Below are positions 49,990-60,618 of a stretch of 64,000 bases of DNA, piece after piece; positions within the stretch are counted from its first letter, which is position 1; each line of letters opens with the position of its first letter. This DNA comes from Hyperoplus lanceolatus. Lineage: Eukaryota; Chordata; Actinopteri; Uranoscopiformes; Ammodytidae. The stretch lies in assembly GCA_026929865.2 (NCBI GenBank), contig CM049410.1, forward strand, positions 22,689,501 through 22,753,500, in the 5' to 3' direction. The notes below the pieces were generated by a model that saw only the letters and a list, made by a program, of their open reading frames with translations, was not told the DNA's origin and did no database searches. The translations under genes were made by a program, and so were the position numbers.

Positions 49990-50605
49990 GCTTGTGAAAC
50001 TGAAGAAATTGATGCTGTGTGCAGTCAGTGTGTTTCTACTGGTCCCCTTCATGTTCACCGGTGGAGACAAGGGCAGGCACACTGTACCATGGCTTCATAA
50101 ATACTCCACTGGCATCCATACGCACTTTCTGAATTATACAGTAGGTCATGTCTTACCTATTTGGAAGAGCTATCTCATTTAAGACAAAACACTGCAGGCA
50201 AACACATTGATTTTTAAAGCACAGGTCAAATTTGAGATTCTTGTCTATTTTGCTTAAATAGCATGTCTTATTTCATGCAAGTATATTTTTTCCAAAATGT
50301 ACATTGTATTTCTCCTTTACAACAATCTTCGCTATCCTCTATTTTAACATAATTTTTTTTTCAATACTCTTCATTACTATCAACTGAACTTTTGAAATTT
50401 TATTTTAAAGAAATCAATTGATGGCGATCATTCCAGTTATTGCCAAATCATGAAATATTATATAACAATATTAATTTCAACCATAGCAACCCAGCTCTTA
50501 ACTCGGATACGGGCAATTGTCTTCCTCTATGGTGAATGTGCATCCATTGTCGCTTGTGTCCTTGAACTTGACATTGGTGAGCATTTGACAAGAGGGGAGG
50601 GTTTG
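49990..50605. other. non-coding, no gene seen
   Basis: AT-rich; no supported feature. Confidence 0.4.
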
Positions 50606-50606
50606 G

Positions 50607-50748
<142 letters not shown>

Positions 50749-51054
50749 AAGCCAAACTAATCAAAGTACTTTGGAGAAAAGTAAGTGCTGCCCATTTTAC
50801 CATTTACCACTGGTAAAAAGAACTGCATTATTAATTAATCAGCAGTTTAACTATGCATTTATTTCACCATGTGTGGCATGCATAGCAACCACTAGGTGAC
50901 TAATTTGCTCCAATGCACTATTGTGTGTGCTTTTTTAATATAAATAAAACATTGGTTGAAATTATTTTCAAAATAGTTGTCTTAAAGTGTGCTTCCTTGA
51001 CTACATGTAGTTCTTATTCCAGACGGGGGAGATGTCAAAACATAGTTAAGAGTA

Positions 51055-51271
51055 CATTAGAGGATTTATTAACATTAATAAGGCATTGATCTCACTTTAG
51101 ATCCATTAGCTGCAAAAAGCATATAATAAATTAATATTAAAGTTGTTTTACGTTAATCACAAAAAAAACTTAGTAAAAGTTTTACTTATAGGTTCTTATA
51201 AATGTCACTATGAACATGTTTATGATGTTATTATTAACATTTATATAGAGTCTTGTTAACACCTATTAACA
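51055..51271 (+). repeat. solo fragment of the long-arm element
   Basis: AACATGTTTATGATGTTATTATTAACA and AGTCTTGTTAACAC align with 57,279-57,330 in the same orientation. This is an outer-arm piece without the interior. Confidence 0.6.
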
Positions 51272-51640
51272 GTGGCGTACACAGGTAGACCTGAAGTGGT
51301 GCTGAAGCACCTGCCCTTTTCCCCTGGCCCAATCAAGTGCCCTTTTGAAAAATTAAAAATTAAAGTTTTTTTTTTGTTTGTTTTTTTACAGTGTATGTGG
51401 CCCATGCCGACATTGTCATCTATAAATGCTCAACGATTAAAAACTTTTGACAATAATGCCACAATAAATATGCCCCCCTCCTCCTCCTCCGCACATACTT
51501 CCTTTGTCAACGTGAACGCGCAGAGTGGACACAAACGGAGGCGCGTTGCCGCAGCAGTTCACAGCTGCTGCACACACACACCTACTCCCTGGCCTGCCCT
51601 GCCCTGCCCTGCCCCACCAGCGAAGTAACACATACATGAA
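51272..51640. mobile_element. possible hAT 5' fragment
   Basis: Begins CAGTGGCGTACACAGG, a start resembling the CAGTGG hAT ends. No matching right end was found, and the rest is GC-rich and non-coding. Confidence 0.35.
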
Positions 51641-52076
51641 TGGAGTCAAGAGTGTATTGTTTGCCCCCTAAGCCTCAGTTTCCAAGCTATAACTTGCATG
51701 TATTTGTCTCTGTTATAAAGTAGCCTCTATCATGCAGCGCCACACAGCTGAGCATAAATTAGCCGACTGTCCTGCCGTCTGAGACCCACTGTTGTAAATT
51801 TGCAACATCTATTGGAAGCTGTTTTGTAGTCATTTTCCAGGACTAAATGTACACAAATACTACATATTCCAGCACTCCAGACTATACAATGTATCAAATC
51901 ACTAATTTCGGCGGGAAAATATTAATATTGTAAGAACAGCAACATTTCAAATTTAAACAACATGGATGACTCCCACTGAGCTCCCAGCTCTCTCTGTAGG
52001 ATAAATTTTAACAATTTTCCAAGTAAGTACTTGACCTTTAATATTTTTTTCTTGTATTGTAAAGTTGTTCTGTAAC

Positions 52077-53213
52077 CAGTGGTGTAGTGGTGCCTGGAGA
52101 AGTGGGTATACTCTAAGTTGTACTGCGCGCGCATCTGCTTTTGCCGGTCCTATATTTCCCATAATTGCGCTGCCTCACACAGCCCCTCGCGAGTAGTGGT
52201 CCAACACAGGCCTAATGCATGAATATAAGATATAGAGAGCGTAGCTGGCAGAACGGCTATATGTTTAGCCTCCGTGTCCGCTCCATTTACAGCTGACTGC
52301 CGCTACGGTCTGCTGGACCATCACTGTTTGCACAGTAGGCTAAATAGGGAGACTGAGGTGGGGACCCTGGACCTTCTAGGGGGGTCCGGGGGAATGCTCC
52401 CCCGGAAGAAAAAAATGCAACCTTTTAAAGTAGAATTCATCAATCTGGTACACTTTGAGAAGAAAACTGCATGCAACCAGGCCCAGGGGCCCAAGGGCTC
52501 AGGGGGGCCCTAAGCCAGAGATACTGATAGTAACTTTAAATGTCGCATTGTCAAAGAGCTCAGTCACTCATGTCAATAACAGCCTAGGGTCCAAAAAGGA
52601 ATAGGAAATAAATCATCATGGCCCCTAGCAGGTGAAAAATAGAAAAGCAAGTGCAAAACAAAAGCATTTCTAGTTATGTCTTATGGGCTTCATAAGGGCC
52701 CCACACACATACAGGAATAAGCTTTATACGTGTAAATTATATACTGTTCATAAAAAGTATGAACACAGGGTCTTGAAACGGGCCCCGATATCGTTAAGAC
52801 CGCCCCTGCACGCTTGTCGTGCCACCTGACGAAACGCTGCGCCTTCTCTCTGCCCGCTCAGCTCTCCATTGAGAATGCATTAGTGGGCGAAACAAACGCC
52901 TCGGCCCGTGTGAAACGGCCTTAACTACTGAACGAAGGAAATCAAATGAGGTTCTGGCATTTTCCCCAAAAAACGGGACAAATTGTGTCCCGGGAGAGAT
53001 TTTTCTTTTCCCGGGACAGCTGTTGAAAAAAGAGAACAATTTCGGGAAAAACGGGACGAGTGGCAACAAGTAGGCTACACACACATTGACAAGAGTGGAA
53101 ACGAATGGAGGCGGACCGCAGTCGCGGCCGTTAGAAGTGGGTATACGCAATGTCGCCTGAAAAATAAGTGGGTATACGCCGTATACCTGCGTATACCCCC
53201 CACTACACCACTG
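52077..53213. mobile_element. 1,137-bp hAT element, exact 8-bp duplication
   Basis: Termini CAGTGGTGTAGTGG and CCACTACACCACTG are 14-bp perfect inverted repeats. TCTGTAAC is duplicated at 52,069-52,076 and 53,214-53,221. GTGGGTATAC-type motifs recur just inside both ends, as expected for hAT subterminal repeats. No transposase frame; non-autonomous. Contains a GGGGGTCCGGGGGAATGCTC stretch similar, in reverse, to one in the hAT at 13,707. Confidence 0.92.
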
Positions 53214-53588
53214 TCTGTAACATATTACTTCAATAACCAAACTAAAAAAGTTAAATTTACATGATTTGTAGTGATTTCTTTTAATGTTGCAAAAACGCAA
53301 CACTCGGCTTCAATGGGAGTAATTTTTCAAAACAAAAGGCCCAATCACTTATCATGAGTAAATTAAGTATTATTTTTTTATTTATTATTTGTGTTTTAAG
53401 CTAAAGTTCACTAAAGTTTAAGGTTTAAAGTCATTTAGTTTTATATAAAACTAAATAACCTTAAACTTCAGCCTAAAACTAAAACACAAATACAAAACTT
53501 TTGTTTTGAAAAATTACTCCCAGTGTTGCTCTATAGTATAATAATTTACAGTATATACATGTGTGAGATCTGCAAAAGATAAAAAGTG

Positions 53589-54030
53589 TAACCCTAACCC
53601 CTAACCCTAACCCCTAACCCTAACCTTCTAACCCTAACCCCAACCCCAACCCCAACCCTAATGCTAACCCCTAACCCTACCCCTAAACCCTAACCCCTAA
53701 ACCCTAACCCTACCCCTACCCCTACCCCTACCCCTAACACTAACCTTAACCCTCTAACCCTAACCCTAACCCTCTAAACCTAACCCTAACCCTCTAACCC
53801 TAACTCTAACCCTAACCCTAACCCTAACCCTAACCCTCTAACCCCTAAACCCTAACCCTACCCCTAACCCTCTAACCCTAACCCTCTAACCCTAACCCTA
53901 ACCCTCTAACCCCTAACCCCTAACCCTACCCCTACCCCTAACCCTCTAACCCTAACCCTCTAACCCTAACCCTAACCCTAACCCTAACCCTAACCCTAAC
54001 CCCTAAACCCTAACCCTACCCCTAACCCTA
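53589..54030. repeat. interstitial telomeric-type array (CCCTAA)n
   Basis: About 440 bp of CCCTAA and variants (CCCCTAA, CCTCTAA, CCCTACC), C-rich strand on plus. It ends exactly where reverse-transcriptase coding sequence begins. Confidence 0.95.
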
Positions 54031-54475
54031 TTCGGAATCTGGACTCACCACATCTCCCTTTTTCAGCCATTCCTCAACACCCTCAACCACCACCATCCCT
54101 CAATCACAGTAAAATACATCATAGATCCGGTACAAGTAAATTTCCTCGACACCACAGTATTTTTCCAACCGTCAGACACCACCCACACCCATCTGCTAAC
54201 TAAAACCTTTTTTAAACCAACAGACATGCACTCCTCCACAAACACAGCTATCACCCAAATCACACATTCAAAGGCATAATACAATCTCAAATCATCCGTT
54301 TTCACCGCATTTCATCTCTACAGTTAGACCTGGACCACTCCATCCAAATACTTTTCAATTCCCTCCGCACCAGACGCTACAGCAAACGCTTTCTTCGGAC
54401 CATAAAAAACACCACCTTGGCCGCCCTTGCTCCCACTCGCTCCCTCACACACCCCACTCAGCCTCAGGTCACCAG
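54031..54475 (+). mobile_element. Penelope-like reverse-transcriptase fragment
   Basis: Plus-strand translation gives VNFLDTTVFFQPSDT and LLTKTFFKPTDMHS, then after a one-base frame change near 54,232 SYHPNHTFKGIIQSQIIRF and TRRYSKRFLRTIKNTTLAAL. This fits the C-terminal end (palm end and thumb) of Penelope-like element RTs (KPTD.. then H.....KG...SQ..R). The catalytic YxDD segment lies further 5' and is absent; no GIY-YIG nuclease follows. The 5' break coincides with the CCCTAA array. Family assignment is from memory of the motif order; a different LINE-like RT is possible. Confidence 0.65.
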
Positions 54476-54760
54476 CTCGGAGCGATCCCCACCCAAACCC
54501 CTGGACCCTAACCCCAACCTCATCCCCCCTACCCTAAACCGGGCCTGTATCCTGCCCCCCACCCCACCCCTCACCCTAAGCCCAACCTCCCCTCCCCCTA
54601 CCCTAATCCGGGTCTGCATCCTGCCCCCCACCCCGCCCCTCATCATAACCCTAATCTTCTCTCCCTCTCCCCCTACCCTAATCCGGGTCTGCATCCTGCC
54701 CCCCACCCCACCCCTGACCCTAACCGTCCTACCCCATACCCTAAACCGGATTTGTATCCT
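54476..54760. repeat. CCCTAA-rich minisatellite, ~70-bp unit
   Basis: Three to four copies of a unit with TACCCTAATCCGGGTCTGCA and TCCTGCCCCCCACCCC (at about 54,529, 54,598, 54,673 and 54,737). The units retain CCCTAA motifs, suggesting origin from telomeric-type DNA. Confidence 0.85.
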
Positions 54761-55354
54761 ATTAAGGTTAATAAGTCCTTTATTAAACAGGTAATAATGC
54801 ATTTCTATGCTCTAAGAACAATGCTTACTAAGGCCAATAAGTCCTTTATTAAACAGGTAATAATGCATTTTGAAGGTACCTGATCTAAAGCGAGAACAGT
54901 GCTTATAAAGGTTAATAAATCCTTTAACATACACTTTTTAACAGTTAATAAGTACTATATCTTGTCAAGGTGGATGCAATGTGAATTAAAAAAAACTACA
55001 TGTAAATACAATGTTACAGAGGTGAAGCACAAAAACTTACTTTTAAAGAAAAAAAAACACTTAACAGCTGTGCAATTGTAAACATGTTTGTTTGTTTCCC
55101 AGAACTTCCATGAACAACATTTTACTAAATGTAAAAAAATAAATACCTTTGTAAAATAAAAATGCTGCCTGACATCAATTCAAGAGTCCGATGATTAAGA
55201 CTATTAATTAAAAATATTAAATGAATAAGAACAATTAAAGGAGTAGAGCAAAAAAAACTTCCATCAAACAATAATAAAAAAAAAACTCTGTTGTAGGTAA
55301 AACAATATAAAACGACGTGGAGTTGTATGAGTTGCTTCTGCATATTGAATCTGT

Positions 55355-55440
55355 AACCTTATGGAGATGGCAATCCTCACTAGAGGAATTTGGGCGAGAC
55401 GTTGCTGTATCAGAAGTCAGCATTATACTGTTGCAGATAG
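55355..55440 (+). repeat. MITE fragment with inverted 27-bp copy
   Basis: CCTTATGGAGATGGCAATCC matches the 32,869 MITE family. The adjoining 27-mer at 55,411-55,437 (starting CAGAAGTCAGCATTATACTG) is repeated exactly in inverse orientation at 55,680-55,706, inside exon 3 of the coiled-coil gene. Confidence 0.6.
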
Positions 55441-55648
55441 GACAAGCAGAAAACCACATACAACTATATAGATGCTAACCCAGTGGTTCTCAAACTTGTT
55501 TTGTCATTCCCCACTTTGGAGGTGGGAATATTTTCAAGTCCCACCGTTCCCCGATTGTGTCAACAAAATAGTAAGAAAATTGGTCAGTCTTAAAAGTTTA
55601 AAATGTATTGAAATAAAATCAAGTAATACAATTCAAAAATAGATCATT

Positions 55649-56450
55649 TTAAAAAAAAAGCCTTCTTCTACTGGCCCCCTCTGCAACAGTATAATGCTGA
55701 CTTCTGTTATACTGCCTCTTCCTCTTCCCATCGTCTGAGGAGGAGTCAGAGGAGTCAGACGACAACGGACTTGAGCCCCAGGGGAAGGTTGAGTCAGGCT
55801 GGTCTTTCTTGTTACTGTGTAAAGACAACACAAAGAAACATTGATCACAATTAGACAGATAGCAGACAGGTTATACTAAGCATTTAAGCGATTTGGACAT
55901 GGAATCTGTAAAAAGGGGTGCAGTATCAAAGTAAATTTAGTCTGTAATGGTGACAATTGTTGGAAAAAAGTAAATATTTTCTTTCATTCAGATAGTTGTC
56001 CCTTCAAGAAATCTCTCTCCGTTGTCAGGTCTTTTATTTTTACATCCTGGCATTCTAATTTATACCTGGCCAGCTCATGTTTATATTTCTGTAGACCCAG
56101 TTTGGCAGTTAGGATAATTTGGGCAGCATCTGGGTCAGCACAGAAATAACCATTCAGCATTACTTTGCCCCTTCCTGACAAGCTAGCATGACACAACTGT
56201 TAATAGATACGTTTGGTTGCAGTTTTTATGATAGTGTAAGCTAAACGTTAGCTCAAAAAAGAAGCTCACCAAAGCTTCTGAAAGAAAGTAATGTAAGCTA
56301 GGCAAACAACTAGCAAGCTAGAACCAGCTAACGTTACTATAGCATTACATTCTTAAACTTACCAGAAGAGTCATCCTCCAGTTCGGACCTCACCCTCTTA
56401 TTTTTCAGAGACCTGGTTTGGGGTGCTGACCGTGCTGACGACTCCGACAT
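55649..56450 (-). pseudogene. CCDC106-like coiled-coil gene, probably decaying
   Basis: Three minus-strand exons can be drawn. Exon 1 is 56,450-56,363 (MSESSARSAPQTRSLKNKR..., ending at a GTAAG donor). Exon 2 runs from 56,174 (acceptor TTGTCAG) to about 55,988 and encodes MLNGYFCADPDAAQIILTAK and ERDFLKGQLSE, a short coiled coil. Exon 3 is 55,814-55,649 and encodes SSDSSDSSSDDGKRKRQYNR. Exon 1 to 2 joins in frame. The exon 2 donor reads ATGAAAG instead of GTGAAAG, so the frame would stop at a TGA (55,986-55,984). The coiled coil followed by a Ser/Asp run and a basic Lys/Arg stretch is the layout of CCDC106-like proteins, a family multiplied in fish genomes; CCDC106 itself is nuclear. Short length and the damaged donor suggest decay. 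Family about 50% sure. Confidence 0.5.
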
Positions 56451-57694
56451 GTTCTCCTTACTTTCGTGAAACACTTTGTCAAGCATGGCCGTCAAGCTGG
56501 CGTCAAGCCATCAGCGACTTGCATACACAGAACTTCCGGTTATACAACTACCTTCAAAATAAAAGCCCTTTAAGGATCTGATTTGAGGCACAAAACCGAT
56601 CATACGAGTCATATTCATCATAGATTGTGAAAAATATACTACGTTCTCAGGGCATCTCATTTTAACACTCACACAACATGTGTGCGCACACAAAGAGGTG
56701 AAAGAATCACTTCGGAGCAAAAACAAATATATTATGCACTCATTATGCTAGATGCCAAAAGACAACATTTTGGAAAGAGGGATGAAAATCAGTGACTTTA
56801 GCCAACTAAGATATGGCGCTGCAAACCAAACTCAGAAAACTCATTTTTGAAGGTACTTCAACAAGAAAAACATTAAAGCTAATCAAATACCTTCACCGCT
56901 CTAACATTGTATTTACATGTCGTTTTTCTAATTCTCATTGTATCCTCCTTGACAAGATATAGGCCTAGTATTTATTAACTGTTATTAAGTGTTTAATAAA
57001 GGACGTATTAACCTTGATAAGCATTGTTCATAGAGCATAGTTAACTGTTATTAATTGATTAATAAAGATGTGGTTACCTTCATAAAGCAACAAACAATGC
57101 TTAGTAAAGGTTTAACAATGACATAATAGGTAAGTTAGTAAGACTCAATCAATAGGTTTAACGCTTTTATTAACAGCTATCAGAAACTCATAAGACTTTT
57201 ATTAATGCTATTAAGCAATCAATTAATAGTTAAGAAGTGTCTTATAAGTGCTTATAAAAGTCTTATAATCACACTGTCAACATGTTTATTATGTTATTAT
57301 TAACACTTATATATAGTCTTATTAACACAAATTAATGTTAATAAGCATCTAATAAGGTCCTTATTACCTATTTACTAAGGCTTATAACAAGAACCTTAAT
57401 ATAAAGCGTTACCAAATCCATTCCCCCACTTCTTCCCACCCTGGACCATCCACGCTGCTGAACCAGAGTCCCCGCCCCGCTCCCAACATGCTTGGTTTTT
57501 ATTCCCCCTTTTTCTTTTTTTCAGATTTTTTTTTTAATTGTTCTAATTTTATTCTAATTATGCTAATTTTAATTATTTAAATGTTCTAATTATTTTAATT
57601 TTTTAATTGTTTTAATTCTCACTATTTTAGCTGTTCTGATTTTTTATACCATTTCCAAATCTTTACTCAAGTTGTTTTAACGTTTTATTTGATC

Positions 57695-57785
57695 CTGGTC
57701 AGCAGCACCCTCTTCTTCCCTGCCTGGGAATCGAACCCTGGTCTCCCGGGTGAAGGGGCAGAGCTCTTCAACCGCACCACCAACA
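57695..57785 (-). mobile_element. tRNA-derived sequence (Glu-like)
   Basis: On the minus strand GGTGGTGCGGTTGAAGAGC resembles an A-box region and GGTTCGATTCC is a B-box 45 bp on. The anticodon-loop-like CCCTTCACCC would read TTC (Glu). Acceptor arms do not pair well, so it is a SINE head or tRNA relic rather than a working tRNA. Confidence 0.45.
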
Positions 57786-57844
57786 CCACTCCAGTTTTTA
57801 GATCAATAGGCCTGTGCAACAACATTCCAACAAAGGAATCTTTT

Positions 57845-57950
57845 AACCCAAACCCTAACCCCACCCTAAACCTAACCCTAACCCTAACCCTAACCCTAAC
57901 CCTAACCCTGACCCTACCCCTCTAACCCTAACCCTAACCCTCTAACCCTC
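57845..57950. repeat. second interstitial CCCTAA array
   Basis: About 100 bp of CCCTAA and CCTCTAA units in the same orientation as 53,589-54,030, 430 bp beyond the long-arm element. Confidence 0.93.
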
Positions 57951-57954
57951 AGGG

Positions 57955-58723
57955 CCTTTTAAAGCTCAGATTTTAATGTTGAACTGTTCCTCAAATGTTA
58001 TTGAAATATCTTAAAAGCTGTCCACCCATTTTATTTTAACTACGCAAAGTGGGTTGGTGGTACTAAATCAGTCATGAAGTTATATAAGCTAATTATATTA
58101 TTTTGTCCCAACCATAAGTTATTTCTGTGTTACAAGACTTGCAGTAATCTTGTATTTACCTTAATAGGATATTATTAGTACAGAGATCAGGGGCCTAACA
58201 AAGACTTCAAAGAAAGAATTCGGGATAAGGGATTATTTTAAAAAATCCGAAGCTGACTATTTCTTTTTCATATATGTCAATTTTTTCTTCCTGCTTTTTG
58301 GTAATTCTGTGTCTCCAAATTATTCCAGAAAATAGTACTAAATAGCCCACATTGACACAGGTGATTTAGCCTTAGCTTTCTTCTCAAAGTGCACCAGATT
58401 GATGAATTTTACTTTAAAAGGTTCAAATTTTTCTTAAGTCTCCCAAATTCCTTTGAGAAACACTCTATGTGTGGCCGGGTATTAAAGGTCATAAGGCCAG
58501 GGGGGATTTTGTGCCTATTAATGTTGATTATCATCTATTAAGGCCTTATAACCTGCTGACAAATGCTTACAGAAATATTTCCCAACAAAAATCCTTTTAC
58601 AGGAGAAAACTGAAGGGGTTGCAAAAGTTTGCCTTACTCATATATGAAGAATATGATCAAGCATTACTAAAGCTACTGCTGTCAGCCAATCAGGATCCAT
58701 TATTGAGGGACAGCTTTTTTCTA
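57955..58723. other. non-coding, unassigned
   Basis: CTCAAAGTGCACCAGATT... near 58,384 also occurs within the hAT interior at about 14,985, so this is repeat DNA. The plus-strand frame at 58,469-58,765 has no recognisable domain and runs into the following MITE. Confidence 0.4.
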
Positions 58724-59008
58724 TTAAAGGTGCAATATGAAACTTTGAATGTATCACATAGGTGAACATTTTCTAAGGCAATTTCTCATAACAGAGTTAA
58801 CAAACTTTCCTCACAGAAAATTGATTCCCTGGAACACTGTTTGAAGTCAGAAAGCTTCCTGAAAAGTTACTTTTTTTCGATTAATGATGATAGAATTATT
58901 CAATACTAAGAATTATATGCAGAGTAAATGTGTTTTTGTAAACTAACTACAGGCTCTGCCAATGTAAACCAATTCCCCCTCCCCCTCCCCTGTATAGTGC
59001 ACCTTTAA
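58724..59008. mobile_element. TTAA-ended MITE
   Basis: TTAAAGGTGCAATATGAAAC at the left, TATAGTGCACCTTTAA at the right. Same family as 37,182-37,526. Confidence 0.75.
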
Positions 59009-59009
59009 C

Positions 59010-59730
59010 AGACAGGATGTGCACAAGGCCTGTTATGGCAGGTCTCTCTCTCTCTGTCTCTGTGATGTTGTGTTCCCTAAGCAGCCAATAGGAGGGAGCC
59101 TTGCACCTCAGTCTGGAGCTCAGGTGATTGTCCTTGCTTCACAAAACAGAGAAATGTATAATAGAGTCATCACACTTTCCTGTTATAAAGAACACTCAAT
59201 GAAGAACCAAACTGTCATTGAGCAACAAGTGTGTATTTCTATATTTCTTGATGCAGTTATGTTTCTTCCTCCTGTGAATACATGTTCAAATGTAAAAGAC
59301 CAAAACCAATCAACAATACATTTCTAGTAGTTTGTATTTATCAGTTCTGTGGTCCCTGCTGTTGAGCATAGCAACAGCTGCTTTCACTGACTCTTTAGAC
59401 AGAGCCCAGAGATTTAATGAGCAAACAGTACATGACATCTGGGCATCACTTCAATATAATATGCAGCAGAGTCTTAACTGGATTGCTGAGATGTGCAATG
59501 GAAACGATGGTTAATTAGAACTGCAAACAATGCTGAAAAAGAAAAATTAAAAAACAATGCTGAAGAAACAGAAGTGTAAAAATGATGAAAATTAAGAAAT
59601 GTCAAAGGAACTTATAGTGTCATCACACAGAGTGGACTTTTTGAGTTGTGTTTTGTATTCCGTCTGTGACTGGATTGAAATGAACTGTATTGGGATTGTG
59701 GGGAAAGACTGAAACGGACTATTGAACTCA
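59010..59730. other. non-coding, no gene supported
   Basis: A frame at 59,332-59,514 begins with a hydrophobic stretch (LWSLLLSIATAAF) but matches nothing I recognise and lacks supporting exons. Confidence 0.35.
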
Positions 59731-59735
59731 TTCCC

Positions 59736-60100
59736 CTTTTTCCACCAACACGACCCAGGTTCCTGTTCCGGCCGGTGCTAGTGCCAGTTTGCAGTTGGTT
59801 CAACTTGGGAACCTATTGAGAAATGCTTTCCTTTTCCACGCACTAAAGATACACGTCATGACATCATTGTATACCTCTATATATACAGTATGTGTCGCCG
59901 CTCTCCACGCTAACGCTGGTGCTAGCTTTGAGCACAACAACAACAGCTGTGGATACGTTGTATTAATACGGTACAACTTTGACAGTTTCTGCAAAGAGGA
60001 GCACCTATTCTTTATGGATTCTGGAGACGCCACTGTATCTCAACTTCTCATTCCACTGGATATCACATATCAGGAAGGAGCTGCTGGTCAGGCTGAATAA
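59736..60100. mobile_element. probable MITE, 'TTTTCCACCAACACG' type
   Basis: TTTTTCCACCAACACGACCC, CCGGTGCTAGTGCC and GGTTCAACTTGGGAACC are hallmarks of an abundant fish MITE. The right end is not defined. Confidence 0.5.
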
Positions 60101-60104
60101 CGTC

Positions 60105-60615
60105 TAAGTGGCCAACTAAATAGATTGATGTGAAAGCCGCTGACACTGAGAGTAGGCAAAGCACTTTTGGAAGATACATTTCTCATACTCATGGACAAAC
60201 TACAGAAAGTGGCACCCCGCATTATTGACCTGTGTCAAACCAGCTAGAACACAGAGCAACAATGTATTTATTTGAAATCCTATATGTATCCACCCAATGA
60301 ACGGAAGTCCAATATTCATTCAGTTGGTCTTTCACTGTGTTGGCTGTGTCTGAAAGCAGTTTGTGCTGAGCAGCCAGTGTACAGTGTGTTTATGAGCTTG
60401 TTCCCTAAGAACAGCTGTGTGAGCCTATCAGAGCTGTGAGCGTGAGGAACATTTTAACTAAACAAGGAGCTGAAATACATTACAACTCTCTGAGGAACTC
60501 AACTGAACAGCTGAGATGGTGCTAATTCCTCTGAGGGGTTTACACTTCAAGTGACAGCTTTCCCGTAACAGATAACTATCTGATTTATTCTAATGATATT
60601 TGGTCCATTGGTAGC
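60105..60615. other. non-coding, no gene seen
   Basis: Balanced composition, no supported feature. Confidence 0.4.
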
Positions 60616-60618
60616 ATA

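Larger units (their letters stand above)
54762..57413. mobile_element. long-inverted-arm element carrying a coiled-coil gene
   Basis: The left arm (about 54,762-55,027) and right arm (56,891-57,413) are inverse copies: TCTTGTCAAGGTGGATGCAA at the left aligns with TCTTGTCAAGGAGGATACAA read from the right, and the match continues through ACATGTAAATACAATGTTA to the inner edges. The right terminus reads GGTAACGCTTTATATTAAGG on the minus strand; the left outer part is missing and replaced by the minisatellite. Arms are made of TTAATAAG-rich subrepeats. The interior holds the CCDC106-like gene. No transposase seen. Confidence 0.7.

Noticed and set aside
57695..57785. Functional tRNA-Glu gene
   Set aside because: Boxes A and B are visible, but acceptor and anticodon stems pair poorly; treated as a tRNA-derived relic.
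59332..59514. Possible small secreted protein with hydrophobic N-terminus
   Set aside because: Short, no cleavage-site support, no homologous exon structure or recognised family.
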